A DNA stretch of 49,376 nucleotides, from positions 1 through 49,376 of the forward strand of contig JAEXZY010000124.1 of NCBI GenBank assembly GCA_023404955.1, given 5' to 3'. The notes beneath the pieces were generated by a model. It ran no database searches, was not told the origin of the DNA, and saw only the letters and a program-made list of their open reading frames with translations. Of this stretch, positions 9,202 to 18,122 are shown piece after piece. Source of the DNA: Actinomycetes bacterium. Its GTDB lineage: Bacteria; Actinomycetota; Actinomycetes; Mycobacteriales; Mycobacteriaceae. The position numbers and the translations under genes are program-made. Position 1 is the first letter of the stretch, and the number at the start of each line of letters is the position of its first letter.

Positions 9202-10704
9202 ATGGACCTACTGCCCGCGCGTCTGCGTCGGCCCCGACATCGTGGAATCACCCAGATCGGCCGGGGTCTGGGCACCCTGGACCGCGAGGTGTTCGAGGCC
9301 ATCGCCGAGTCTCCCAGCCCTCTCATCGACGCGGTCATGCCGCGTCTGACCAGGGCCGCCGATCATTCCAAGCTGTGGTTCGCCATCGCTGCCGGCCTGG
9401 CCGCGTTCGGCAATCCCTCGGTCAAGCGGGGCGCGATGCGCGGTGTGCTGACGCTCGGGGTGACGAGCCTGGTCACCAATCAGGGCGCCAAGCGGGTGTG
9501 GCGCAGGGATCGGCCCAGCCGCCTGCTGGTGCCTCTGGCACGGCAGACGCGGCGGGCGCCCACCTCGAATTCGCTGCCCTCGGGGCACTCGGCCAGTGCC
9601 GCGGCGTTCGCGGTGGGAGTCGGCCTGGAGAACGCGCCGGTGGGCCTGGGGCTCGCGCTACTGGCCGGGCTAGTCGGTATGTCCCGGATCGCGGTGGGTG
9701 CGCACTACCCCGGTGACGTGCTGGCCGGCTTGGGCCTCGGTGCGGGCATCGCTGTGCTGGGGGGCCGCGTCGTGCCGCCGATCGTCGAGGAGCGGCTGCC
9801 TGGGGCGGCGCCGCTGCGCGTCGACACACCCGGCCGGCCGCGTGGCGCCGGGGTGACCGTGGTGGTGAACCCGGCGTCGGGCAGCGGCACCGGCGCCCGG
9901 GTGCTCGACGAGGTGCGCGAGGCGCTACCCGAGGCCGAGATCGTCGAGTTGGGTGAAGACGACGACGTGCCTGAGGTGTTCCGGTCGGCGGCGCAACGCG
10001 CCGAGGTGCTCGCCGTAGGCGGGGGCGACGGCACCGTCGCGGTCGCGGCGAGCATCGCGCTGGAGGAGGGTGTGCCGCTGGCGGTCCTACCCGCGGGCAC
10101 CTTCAACCATTTCGCCAAGGACATCGGCTGCGACACCACAGCCAAGACGGTGTCTGCCATCCAGGCCGGGACGGTGTCCTGTGTGGACATCGTGTGCCTG
10201 AACGAGAAGCAGATGGTGGTGAACACCGCCAGCATCGGCGCCTACCCGCAGTTCGTCAGCACACGCGAGAAGTTGGAACACAAGATCGGCAAGCCGCTGG
10301 CCGGTATCTACGCCATGTTCCACACCTTGCGCCGCGACCAGCCGGTGCGCATCAAGTACGACAACCAGACGCTGCAGACCTCGCTGTTCTTCCTCGGCAA
10401 TTCGATCTACCTGCCGTCCGGTTTCGCGCCGTCGCGCCGGACGCGGATGGATGACGGCCTCATCGACATCCGCATCCTCGAGACGGGTCGGCCGCTGGCG
10501 AAGTGGCGGATCCTCGTCGCGCTGCTGTTCGGACGTCTGACGCGTAGCCCGCTCTACCGGGAGCTCCGCGTGCCGGAGTTCACGTTCGAATCCGTCGACG
10601 GTCCGACCGTGCTCGCCCTCGACGGGGAAGTGGGCACCGAGGTCACGAAAGCCAGCTTCAGCGTGCGCTATCGGTCACTTCCGGTGTTCCGGCCGGAACC
10701 CTGA
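9202..10704 (+). CDS. PAP2 phosphatase fused to diacylglycerol kinase-type lipid kinase
   Basis: 500 aa, two enzymes in one chain. The N-terminal PAP2 domain has all three phosphatase motifs: K97-x6-R104-P105, PSGH at 126-129, and S161-R162...H168...D172, set among membrane helices. From about residue 215 a DAGK catalytic domain follows, with VVNPASGSGTGA, the ATP loop GGGDGT (273-278) and PAGTFNHFAKDIG. One half should dephosphorylate a lipid (pyro)phosphate while the other phosphorylates a lipid alcohol, perhaps in isoprenoid-phosphate or phosphatidate turnover; the substrate is not shown. The 3' end overlaps the opposite gene by 47 bases. Confidence 0.9.
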   Translation: MDLLPARLRRPRHRGITQIGRGLGTLDREVFEAIAESPSPLIDAVMPRLTRAADHSKLWFAIAAGLAAFGNPSVKRGAMRGVLTLGVTSLVTNQGAKRVWRRDRPSRLLVPLARQTRRAPTSNSLPSGHSASAAAFAVGVGLENAPVGLGLALLAGLVGMSRIAVGAHYPGDVLAGLGLGAGIAVLGGRVVPPIVEERLPGAAPLRVDTPGRPRGAGVTVVVNPASGSGTGARVLDEVREALPEAEIVELGEDDDVPEVFRSAAQRAEVLAVGGGDGTVAVAASIALEEGVPLAVLPAGTFNHFAKDIGCDTTAKTVSAIQAGTVSCVDIVCLNEKQMVVNTASIGAYPQFVSTREKLEHKIGKPLAGIYAMFHTLRRDQPVRIKYDNQTLQTSLFFLGNSIYLPSGFAPSRRTRMDDGLIDIRILETGRPLAKWRILVALLFGRLTRSPLYRELRVPEFTFESVDGPTVLALDGEVGTEVTKASFSVRYRSLPVFRPEP

Positions 10705-11329
10705 CCAGGGGCAGCGGCCGCACCACCAGCAGGCAAGCGACGACGTAGGCGTAGCCCAGTGCCCAGCCGGCGATCACGTCGGACGGGTGATGCACGTTCA
10801 AGATCACGCGACCGATCCCGATCGTGACGATCACGGCGACTCCCACCGCGATCAGCCATGCCCGCCGGGCCACGGGCGCGAGCGGCAGCGCCACCGCGAG
10901 CAACGCGAGGACCGCGACCGTGACCCCGACCGCGTGCCCGGACGGAAAGGACGATGAGGCCGCGTGCACCAGCGCGGTCGACGGTCGCGGCCGGTCGACG
11001 AGCGTCTTGGCGATCTCGGTGACCAGGCCGGACAACTCCACGCTGACGATCAGGAACACTGCGAGGCGAACGTGCCGACGCACGAAGGCGACGACGATGA
11101 TGACGACAGTCACCAGGCGGAAGGCGGTCGGACCGAGCACCGTGCAGTACACGTCCCACCACGTCACCCAACCCGGATGCCGTTCGCCGATCCGCAGCGT
11201 GGCGTCCAATGCGGCATCGTCGACACGCGACAGCGGCGCCCAATCCAGCCGGTATCCGAGCAGCATCGCGACGAAGACACCCAGCGCGACCACGGCCGAT
11301 ACGGCCAGCAGGCTTCTGCGCACGTCCAT
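10658..11329 (-). CDS. PAP2-family membrane phosphatase (Rv0308-like)
   Basis: 223 aa integral membrane protein with about six helices. PAP2 motifs are K108-x6-R115-P116, PSGH at 129-132 and GRVILNVHHPSD, in which Gly replaces the usual Ser of SRxxxxxHxxxD. Likely substrates are lipid phosphates such as phosphatidate or polyprenyl pyrophosphate. It is convergent with, and overlaps, the PAP2-lipid kinase fusion, so two PAP2 enzymes are neighbours on opposite strands. Confidence 0.88.
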   Translation of the reverse strand: MDVRRSLLAVSAVVALGVFVAMLLGYRLDWAPLSRVDDAALDATLRIGERHPGWVTWWDVYCTVLGPTAFRLVTVVIIVVAFVRRHVRLAVFLIVSVELSGLVTEIAKTLVDRPRPSTALVHAASSSFPSGHAVGVTVAVLALLAVALPLAPVARRAWLIAVGVAVIVTIGIGRVILNVHHPSDVIAGWALGYAYVVACLLVVRPLPLVRVPAGTPEVTDSAR

Positions 11330-11369
11330 CCGACCGTGTGTACCACGACTTGCAGAACATCCCCTGAGC

Positions 11370-11375
11370 TACCGT
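11370..11375 (+). promoter_or_regulatory. -10 hexamer TACCGT, leaderless promoter
   Basis: TACCGT matches TAnnnT and ends 6 bases before the ATG at 11382. No ribosome site is seen. Confidence 0.4.
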
Positions 11376-11381
11376 GCCTGC

Positions 11382-11864
11382 ATGGCCGTGTTCCTGCGCA
11401 AGCTGCTGCGCATCGGGAAGCTTCCGCGGGAGCTCCGCAGCGAGGTCGAGGCCGAGGGGATCGTGTTCATCGCCGAGTACGTGGCGGTGACGCGCCGGTT
11501 CCGGGGTGCCGTACCGGGCCTCCGCTCGGCGGGCAGCATCGCCAGTTACGTCGGATCGCTGGTGCTGACGGAGCAGCGAGTGCTGGCCACGCTGTCGTCG
11601 GTGCCCAAGCTCGCGGGGCGCACGATGGATCTGCGGTGGGATGCGCCGCAGTCCGGCGCGGTCACCGCGACCTTCGACGAACACGGGTTGACCCTGGACG
11701 TGAATGTGGCCGCGGTCGATCCGCGCTGCTCAGGTGAGCTGTCGCTGCACTACAAGGAGCATCTTCCCGCCGACGTGCTGGCGCAGTTGCCCCGCCGCAC
11801 GCTGGCCTACGACGTGCCGCCGGAATTCGTGTTCCGCGCGGTGGGCGTGCCGTACAGCCCGTAG
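11382..11864 (+). CDS. conserved hypothetical protein, 160 aa
   Basis: Not recognised as a named family. Length 160 aa with no signal peptide or membrane helix. Its first segment is basic (VFLRKLLRIGKLPRELRSEVE) and the rest alternates short strands, with a C-terminal LPRRTLAYDVPPEFVFRAVGVPYSP. The ATG is favoured because a leaderless -10 element lies just upstream and the reading frame has good codon bias. It stands alone between the divergent PAP2 gene and a convergent small secreted protein. Confidence 0.7.
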   Translation: MAVFLRKLLRIGKLPRELRSEVEAEGIVFIAEYVAVTRRFRGAVPGLRSAGSIASYVGSLVLTEQRVLATLSSVPKLAGRTMDLRWDAPQSGAVTATFDEHGLTLDVNVAAVDPRCSGELSLHYKEHLPADVLAQLPRRTLAYDVPPEFVFRAVGVPYSP

Positions 11865-11867
11865 CTG

Positions 11868-12167
11868 TCAGCCGGCGATGTGCATCGGCGGGTCGTTGAA
11901 CGCCGGATCGCCGCCGGGTCGGCCCGGTCCCATGACCGCGCACTGCCGCACCGGGACCAGGTGGGTGCCCAGGCCGCTGGGCACCACCGAAGCAATGCCG
12001 ACGCAGCGCTGCCAGCTACCGTCCGGCGCAATGGGGTCGTCGCACTTGCTGATGTATCCACCGCCGTAGAGACAACCGGCGCTGGCCGGCGCCGAGGCGA
12101 TCAGGCCCATGCTCGACAACGCGGCCGTCAGCAGACCTGCCGTCACCGCACTGATCGTCGCTCTCAC
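11868..12167 (-). CDS. small secreted Cys-containing protein (CDGP-like)
   Basis: 99 aa from the GTG at 12167, which has a GGGAGA ribosome site 7 bases upstream; a longer frame to 12308 has no signal-like start. A signal peptide covers about residues 1-30, ending ASAPASAG. The mature part has four cysteines in CLYGGGYISKCDDPIAPDG, WQRCVG and VRQCAVMG, and ends in a Pro/Gly-rich tail. It resembles the short mycobacterial CDGP-domain secreted proteins, with CDDP in place of CDGP. Function unknown; probably disulfide bonded outside the cell. Confidence 0.75.
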   Translation of the reverse strand: MRATISAVTAGLLTAALSSMGLIASAPASAGCLYGGGYISKCDDPIAPDGSWQRCVGIASVVPSGLGTHLVPVRQCAVMGPGRPGGDPAFNDPPMHIAG

Positions 12168-12285
12168 GGTCGCATCTCCCCTCACCGGCACCACCGACGC
12201 TACCGCGTGGCCGTCTCGTTCTCGGCGTTTTGTCGTTACCGTGGGCCCGAACCGACGTGTGAGCGGATCTCGAGAGGATGCAGCT

Positions 12286-13680
12286 GTGAGCGAAGGCCGG
12301 CGGGACAACGTTCTGCTCGTGCACTGGCATGACCTGGGCCGCTACCTCGGCGTGTACGGACACCCGGACGTGTCGAGTCCGTGCCTGGACGCGCTGGCCC
12401 GCGACGGCATCCTGTTCACCGACGCCTACGCCACCGCCCCTCTGTGCTCACCGTCTCGCGGCTCGCTGTTCACCGGCAGGTATCCGCAGAGCAACGGGTT
12501 GATCGGGCTGGCCCACCACGGCTGGGAATACCGGCCAGGCGTGCGTACGCTGCCGCACATTCTCTCCGAGAGCGGCTATCACACAACACTTTTCGGCATG
12601 CAGCACGAGACGTCCTTCCCCTCGCGGCTTGGCTTCGACGAGTTCGACGTGTCGAACTCCTACTGCGAATACGTCGTCGACCGTGCGGTGCAGTGGCTGT
12701 CCGATCCCCCGGACGCGCCGTTCCTGCTGACCGCCGGATTCTTCGAGACGCACCGGCCCTATCCCCACGACCGCTACGACCCCGCCGACCCGAACGCGGT
12801 GACGGTGCCGGAGTACCTGCCCGACACCGCGCCGGTGCGTCAGGATCTGGCTGATTTTTACGGTTCCATCGCCGTGGCCGACGCCGCCGTGGGCCGACTT
12901 CTGGACGCCCTCGCGGCGACCGGACTCGACCGCACCACGTGGGTGGTGTTCGTCACCGATCACGGACCCGCGCTACCCCGCGCGAAGTCCACGCTGTACG
13001 GCGCCGGGACCGGCGTCGCACTGATCATGCGGCCGCCTCGCGATGCGCAGGTGCCGTCCCGGACCTACGACGAGTTGTTCAGCGGCGTGGACCTGCTGCC
13101 CACCGTGCTCGACCTGCTGGGCGTCGAGGTCCCGGCAGAGGTCGAAGGACATTCGCATGCAACGCATCTGGTGTCGCACCCGCAGCACGCGGACCCGGTG
13201 CGGACCGCCGTCTTCACGACGAAGACCTACCACGACTCCTTCGATCCGATCCGCGCCGTCCGGACCAAGCGCTACAGCTACATCGAGAACTACGCCGCCC
13301 GGCCCCTTCTCGATCTGCCGTGGGACATCGCCGACAGTGCGCCCGGCCGGGCCGTCGAACCGTTGGTCGATTCACCGCGTCCTGAGCGTGAACTCTACGA
13401 TCTCTCAGCCGATCCCACCGAATCGCAGAATCTGCTCGCCCCCCATCCCAGCGAAGAGGCGGAGAGCATCGGCAGCGATCTGGCGCTGTTGCTCAACGAC
13501 TGGCGCGAGAGCATCGGCGACGTGATCCCCTCCGACTTCGCGGGCACACGCATCGCCGCCCGGTACACGGAGACCTACCTGCTGGTGCGCGACCTTCAAT
13601 TGCCCAGCCGCGCAGCCATTGCCGCTGAGCGGGGTATCCCCGAGAGCGAACAGACCGGACAAGATTTATCGTCACCATGA
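12286..13680 (+). CDS. type I sulfatase (Rv0296c-like)
   Basis: 464 aa hydrolase of sulfate esters. The modification motif is C54-S-P-S-R58 (LCSPSRGSLFTGRYP), whose Cys must be oxidised to formylglycine for activity. Calcium-binding residues are expected at Asp16 (HWHDLGRYLGVYG) and in VVFVTDHG; the lysine of the following PRAKSTLYG is the likely catalytic one. The N-terminal block looks like the sulfamidase (SGSH) branch. The GTG at 12286 has an AGAGGA ribosome site 8 bases away and gives the expected length (Rv0296c is about 465 aa). No signal peptide, so it may act in the cytoplasm. It lies upstream of the sulfotransferase and sulfate activation genes. Confidence 0.9.
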   Translation: MSEGRRDNVLLVHWHDLGRYLGVYGHPDVSSPCLDALARDGILFTDAYATAPLCSPSRGSLFTGRYPQSNGLIGLAHHGWEYRPGVRTLPHILSESGYHTTLFGMQHETSFPSRLGFDEFDVSNSYCEYVVDRAVQWLSDPPDAPFLLTAGFFETHRPYPHDRYDPADPNAVTVPEYLPDTAPVRQDLADFYGSIAVADAAVGRLLDALAATGLDRTTWVVFVTDHGPALPRAKSTLYGAGTGVALIMRPPRDAQVPSRTYDELFSGVDLLPTVLDLLGVEVPAEVEGHSHATHLVSHPQHADPVRTAVFTTKTYHDSFDPIRAVRTKRYSYIENYAARPLLDLPWDIADSAPGRAVEPLVDSPRPERELYDLSADPTESQNLLAPHPSEEAESIGSDLALLLNDWRESIGDVIPSDFAGTRIAARYTETYLLVRDLQLPSRAAIAAERGIPESEQTGQDLSSP

Positions 13681-13696
13681 TCGTAACCTCCCGCTG

Positions 13697-13724
13697 TTTA
13701 CGCAGGCGGAAACACGGTTAAGCT
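13697..13724 (+). promoter_or_regulatory. promoter of the stf0-cysD-cysNC unit
   Basis: TTTACG (13697-13702) and TAAGCT (13719-13724) are spaced by 16 bases, and TAAGCT lies 7 bases before the ATG at 13732. This predicts a leaderless transcript separate from the upstream sulfatase. Confidence 0.45.
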
Positions 13725-13731
13725 CACGCCC

Positions 13732-14532
13732 ATGTCTGCCCCGACGGCGTACCTCGTGCTGGCCTCGCAGCGCAGTGGCAGCACCCTGCTCGTCGAATCG
13801 CTGCGGGCGACCGGGGTGGCCGGCGAGCCGGGTGAGTTCTTCCAGTACCTGCCGACGACCAGCCAGTCGCCGCAACCGCGGCAGTGGTTCGAGGGCGTGA
13901 CCGACGAGTCGATCCTTCGCCTGCTCGACCCGCTCGACGAGGGCAAACCCGACCTCGCCCCGCCCGAGATCTGGCGCGATTACATCCGCACCGTCGGGCG
14001 CACACCGAACGGCATCTGGGGCGGCAAGCTGATGTGGAATCAGACGCCGCTGCTTCTCCAGCGCGCCGAGGGACTGCCCGACCGGTCCGGGAGCGGGTTG
14101 CTCGCGGCGATCCGGGACGTGATCGGCACCGACCCCGTCCTCATCCATGTCTACCGTCCCGACGTTGTGTCACAGGCGGTTTCGTTCTGGCGTGCGGTAC
14201 AGACACGGGTGTGGCGCGGTCGGCCCGACCCGGTGCGCGACGCTCGTGCCGAGTACCACGCCGGGGCGATCGCCCATGTGGTGACGATGCTGCGAGCCCA
14301 GGACGAGGGGTGGCGCTCCTGGTTCGCCGAGGAGGGCATCGAACCGATGGACGTGCCCTACCCGGTGCTGTGGCGCAACCTCACCCAGGTGGTGGCCTCC
14401 GTACTGGAGGCCGTCGGACAAGACCCGCGCTTGGCGCCGCCGCCGGTGTTGGAGCGCCAGGCCGATCAGCGCTCCGACGAATGGGTGGACCGATACCGCG
14501 CCGATGCCGAGCGAGAGGGCCTGCCCACATGA
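13732..14532 (+). CDS. stf0: trehalose 2-sulfotransferase Stf0
   Basis: 266 aa cytoplasmic enzyme that moves sulfate from PAPS to the 2-position of trehalose, giving trehalose-2-sulfate, the core of sulfolipids in M. tuberculosis. The PAPS 5'-phosphosulfate loop is SQRSGSTLL (residues 12-20). The following GEPGEFFQYL holds Glu35, matching the reported general base Glu36 of the M. smegmatis enzyme. RPDVVSQAVSFWRAVQT carries the 3'-phosphate-binding residues. Length matches Rv0295c. Its stop overlaps the cysD start by three bases, so PAPS supply and use are coupled. Confidence 0.93.
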   Translation: MSAPTAYLVLASQRSGSTLLVESLRATGVAGEPGEFFQYLPTTSQSPQPRQWFEGVTDESILRLLDPLDEGKPDLAPPEIWRDYIRTVGRTPNGIWGGKLMWNQTPLLLQRAEGLPDRSGSGLLAAIRDVIGTDPVLIHVYRPDVVSQAVSFWRAVQTRVWRGRPDPVRDARAEYHAGAIAHVVTMLRAQDEGWRSWFAEEGIEPMDVPYPVLWRNLTQVVASVLEAVGQDPRLAPPPVLERQADQRSDEWVDRYRADAEREGLPT

Positions 14533-15458
14533 GCGTCGAGACCTCGGACACCTACGACACCGTCCACGTCGACGAACTGAGGCTGCTGGAAGCCGAGGCC
14601 GTGCACATCATCCGCGAGGTGGTGGCCGAGCTCGAACGTCCGGTGCTGCTGTTCTCGGCGGGCAAGGACTCGATCGTGCTGTTGCGCTTGGCGGAGAAGG
14701 CTTTTCGACCTGGTCCGCTGCCCTTTCCGGTGATGCACGTCGACACGGGGCACAACTTCGACGAGGTCATCGAGTTTCGTGACCGGCGCGTCACCGGCGA
14801 GGGACACAAGCTGATCGTCGCCTCGGTGCAGGAATCCATCGATGCGGGTCGCGTGCCCGATCCCGGTCCGGGTGCCTCCCGCAATCGCCAGCAGACCCGC
14901 ACGCTGCTCGATGCGCTGGAGGCCGGTGGCTTCGACGCTGCGTTCGGCGGCGCACGGCGCGACGAGGAACGCGCCCGAGCCAAAGAGCGCATCCTCAGTT
15001 TCCGCGACGAGTTCGGTCAGTGGGATCCCCGCGCCCAGCGACCGGAACCGTGGTCGCTGTACAACGGTCGGATCCGCCGCGGTGAGCAGGTGCGGGTCTT
15101 CCCGCTGAGCAACTGGACCGAACTGGACATCTGGCGCTACATCGAGTTGGAGAACCTCGAGCTCCCGTCGATCTACTTCGCGCACGAACGCGAGGTCTTC
15201 GAGCGCGACGGGATCCTGCTGGCGGTCTCCGACTACGCCCGGCCTGCCGACGGGGAGACCGCGGCGGTCGAGTGGGTGCGTTACCGCACGGTCGGCGACC
15301 TGACGATCACCGGCGCCGTCCGGTCCCACGCCACGACGATCGACGGGGTGATCGGCGAGATCTCCGCGGCCACCGTCTCCGAGCGGGGCGAGACCCGGGC
15401 GGACGACAGGACGTCGGCGGCGGCCATGGAAGACCGCAAGCGTGAGGGGTACTTCTGA
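14529..15458 (+). CDS. cysD: sulfate adenylyltransferase subunit 2
   Basis: 309 aa small subunit of ATP sulfurylase, which adenylates sulfate to APS together with the CysN GTPase. The PP-loop is SAGKDS (residues 43-48), followed by the CysD blocks MHVDTGHNFDEVIEFRD, FGGARRDEE and FPLSNWTELDIWRYI. The C-terminus ends in the family-typical MEDRKREGYF. It overlaps stf0 upstream and cysNC downstream by one to three bases. In H37Rv cysDN lies far away (Rv1285-Rv1286), so this position next to stf0 is a difference. Confidence 0.96.
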   Translation: MSVETSDTYDTVHVDELRLLEAEAVHIIREVVAELERPVLLFSAGKDSIVLLRLAEKAFRPGPLPFPVMHVDTGHNFDEVIEFRDRRVTGEGHKLIVASVQESIDAGRVPDPGPGASRNRQQTRTLLDALEAGGFDAAFGGARRDEERARAKERILSFRDEFGQWDPRAQRPEPWSLYNGRIRRGEQVRVFPLSNWTELDIWRYIELENLELPSIYFAHEREVFERDGILLAVSDYARPADGETAAVEWVRYRTVGDLTITGAVRSHATTIDGVIGEISAATVSERGETRADDRTSAAAMEDRKREGYF

Positions 15459-17320
15459 TGGGCAAGACTCGCCAGCTGCTGCGCATCACCACCGCAGGGT
15501 CCGTGGACGATGGCAAGAGCACGTTGATCGGCAGGCTCCTGCACGACACGGACAGCTTGCCGCTCGATCATCTGGAGGCTGTCACCGACGATGAGGGTGT
15601 CGCCGATCTGGCGGCACTGTCCGACGGGCTGCGCGCCGAGCGTGAGCAGGGCATCACGATCGACGTCGCCTACCGGTTCTTCTCGACCGACACCCGCAGC
15701 TACATCCTCGCCGACACTCCCGGCCACGAGCGCTACACCCGCAACATGTTCACCGGGGCTTCCAACGCCCACGTCGCAGTGCTGCTGGTCGACGCCAGGG
15801 CCGGTGTGCTGCGGCAGACCAATCGGCACGCACGCATCGCAAACCTGTTGGGCATCAAGCACTTCGTGGCCGCGGTGAACAAGATCGACCTCGTCGATTT
15901 CGACCGGGAGCGCTTCGGCGAGGTCGACCGCCAGCTGCGCACGGTGACCGCACGGCTCGGCGGTGCCGATCTGACCGTCATCCCGATCGCCGCCAAGCAC
16001 GGCGACAACGTCGTGCACCGCTCCGACCGCACCGGTTGGTACGAGGGACCCACGCTGCTCGAGTATCTCGAGTCGGTGGAACTGTCAGCGCCGCAGCCGG
16101 AATCGCGCAAATTGCGGCTGCCGGTCCAATGGGTGTCACGACCCACGGCCGAGCAGCGCCGCCGCTACACCGGCCGGCTCTCAGGCGGCACGCTGAAGGT
16201 GGGCGACGCGATCGTCAGCCTGCCGGCCGGCACCCGGTCCACCGTGACCGTGGTCGACACCCTCGACGACGATCGTCCTGTCGCTGTTGCACCGCTGTCG
16301 GTGTCGATCGAGCTGGCTGACGACATCGACGTCGGCCGCGGTGACGTCTTCGTCAGCGGCGACGACGACGCGGTGGTGCCGGTCCTGGCCCGGGAACTCG
16401 ACGCCACGATCTGCTGGTTCCGCGACACCCCGATGCGGGCCGGGGACCGTTTCGCCCTGAAGCAGGGCACTCGCACGGTCCGCGCCACGGTGCAGGCGCT
16501 GCATTCACGGCTCGATCCCGAGACTCTGGACGATCTCGACAATCCGGTGGAGTTGGTGCTCAACGACATCGGCGCGGTGACGCTGCGCACCAGCTCGGTG
16601 GTGGTCGCCGACAGCTACGCCGACAACCGGGACAGCGGCGCGTTCATCCTGATCGATGAGACCACCAACGACACGGTCGGTGCGGGCACCATCACCGAGC
16701 CGCGCGAGGTGAAGCCGGGCGAGCAGACGCGCAACGACATCCGTTGGCACCCTTCGTCGCTGGAGAGGGAGTACCGTCGGTCGGCCACGGGACAGCGCGG
16801 TGCCACGATCTGGTTCACGGGGCTACCCGCCTCCGGCAAGTCCACCATCGCCGTCGCCGTCGAACGGGCGCTCGTCGATGCGGGGCAGGTCGCCTATCTG
16901 CTCGACGGCGACAACATCCGCCACGGCCTCTCGGACGACCTGGGGTTCTCCGCGGGTGACCGGGCCGAGAACATCCGCCGCGTGGGTCATCTCACGCGGC
17001 TGTTCGCCGACGCCGGGGTGGTGGCGCTGGCATCGTTGGTGTCCCCGCTGAAGTCCGACCGGGAGATCGCGCGTGCACTGAACGACGCGGCGAAGCTGCC
17101 GTTCATCGAGGTTTACGTCGCGACTCCGCGGGAGGAGTGCGAGAAGCGGGACCCCAAGGGGTTGTACGCGCGGGCCCGCGCCGGCGAGCTGAAAGGATTG
17201 ACCGGCGTGGATGCGCCCTACGAGCCGCCCGAGGACGCCGACCTGGTGCTGGACACGACGGGCGCTGACATCGACGCCCTGGTCGCGCAGGTTCTCGAGC
17301 TGCTGGATCAGCGCCGCTGA
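15458..17320 (+). CDS. cysNC: bifunctional sulfate adenylyltransferase subunit 1 / APS kinase
   Basis: 620 aa fusion. The N-terminal CysN GTPase (about residues 1-430) has G1 GSVDDGKS at 14-21, G3 DTPGHE and G4 NKID. The C-terminal APS kinase has Walker A GLPASGKS at 455-462, then the substrate block LDGDNIRHGLSDDLGFS and RAENIRRVGHL. With CysD it turns sulfate into APS and then PAPS, the donor for Stf0 and for reductive assimilation. Length is near that of the M. tuberculosis fusion. Its last 13 bases overlap the convergent tam gene. Confidence 0.96.
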   Translation: MGKTRQLLRITTAGSVDDGKSTLIGRLLHDTDSLPLDHLEAVTDDEGVADLAALSDGLRAEREQGITIDVAYRFFSTDTRSYILADTPGHERYTRNMFTGASNAHVAVLLVDARAGVLRQTNRHARIANLLGIKHFVAAVNKIDLVDFDRERFGEVDRQLRTVTARLGGADLTVIPIAAKHGDNVVHRSDRTGWYEGPTLLEYLESVELSAPQPESRKLRLPVQWVSRPTAEQRRRYTGRLSGGTLKVGDAIVSLPAGTRSTVTVVDTLDDDRPVAVAPLSVSIELADDIDVGRGDVFVSGDDDAVVPVLARELDATICWFRDTPMRAGDRFALKQGTRTVRATVQALHSRLDPETLDDLDNPVELVLNDIGAVTLRTSSVVVADSYADNRDSGAFILIDETTNDTVGAGTITEPREVKPGEQTRNDIRWHPSSLEREYRRSATGQRGATIWFTGLPASGKSTIAVAVERALVDAGQVAYLLDGDNIRHGLSDDLGFSAGDRAENIRRVGHLTRLFADAGVVALASLVSPLKSDREIARALNDAAKLPFIEVYVATPREECEKRDPKGLYARARAGELKGLTGVDAPYEPPEDADLVLDTTGADIDALVAQVLELLDQRR

Positions 17321-18081
17321 CCCACCTGCGCCACCACGAAGATCCGGCGGAACGGGAAGAACGTGGTGCCGTCGGCCCGCTGCGGATAGGCCTCCGTGAG
17401 CAACGGCGCCAGTTCGGCGCGGAACTGATCCCACTGCGCCTCGCTCAGGGCGCTGCGCACCGGTCGCAGTGCGGTGCCGCGAATCCAGTCCAGTACCGGG
17501 TGCTCACCGGTCAGCTCGTGGACGTAGGTGGTCTCCCAGGCGTCCGTGGCGCACCCTGCGTCGCGCAGCAGGCCGGCGTACGTCTGCGGTGACTCGACGA
17601 CCTCCGAGCTGCGAAAAGGAAAGTCGCGCAACAGGTCTTCCCATTGCGGCTGGGCGGCGAGATCGCGGACGGCGCGATGCGACGGCGCGTCGAAGTTGCC
17701 GGGAACCTGAAACGCGAGCCAGGCGTCGGGCGGCAGTTGGGCAGCCCACCGCACGATCAGTTGCGGGTGTTCGGGCACCCACTGCAGCGTGGCGTTGCTG
17801 ATGAGAACGTCGGTGTCCGGGGCCGGTGTCCACTCCCGCACGTCGCCGACTTCGGCAGCCACCCCTCGCTCGCGTGCTGCGGCGACCATCTCGGGCGACG
17901 AGTCCCATGCTTCGATCGTCGCGCCCGGCCAGCGAGAGGTCAGTGTCTGCGTCAGGTTGCCCGGACCGCAGCCCAGGTCGACCACTCGACGCGGTGCGGT
18001 CGCGGCGACGCGCGAGGTCAGGTCGTAGAACGGTCGGCCCCGGTGGTCGGCGTAGGCGAGGTAGACCTCGGGATTCCACAT
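17308..18081 (-). CDS. tam: trans-aconitate 2-methyltransferase
   Basis: 257 aa SAM-dependent methyltransferase that esterifies trans-aconitate, a spontaneous and inhibitory isomer of the TCA intermediate cis-aconitate. It begins with the Tam-specific MWNPEVYLAYADHRGRPFYD; the SAM loop is VVDLGCGPGNLT, with the acidic ribose-binding EAWDSSPEM and the later block SNATLQWVPEH. It corresponds to Rv0294 in order and strand. It overlaps the cysNC 3' end by 13 bases. Confidence 0.92.
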   Translation of the reverse strand: MWNPEVYLAYADHRGRPFYDLTSRVAATAPRRVVDLGCGPGNLTQTLTSRWPGATIEAWDSSPEMVAAARERGVAAEVGDVREWTPAPDTDVLISNATLQWVPEHPQLIVRWAAQLPPDAWLAFQVPGNFDAPSHRAVRDLAAQPQWEDLLRDFPFRSSEVVESPQTYAGLLRDAGCATDAWETTYVHELTGEHPVLDWIRGTALRPVRSALSEAQWDQFRAELAPLLTEAYPQRADGTTFFPFRRIFVVAQVGQRR

Positions 18082-18109
18082 GTGGCCAGTCTGGCAGGCA
18101 GCGGGCAGC

Positions 18110-18115
18110 TAGATT
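18110..18115 (+). promoter_or_regulatory. -10 hexamer TAGATT, leaderless promoter
   Basis: TAGATT fits TAnnnT and lies 7 bases before the GTG at 18123, supporting that start and a leaderless transcript. Confidence 0.45.
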
Positions 18116-18122
18116 GGCAACC

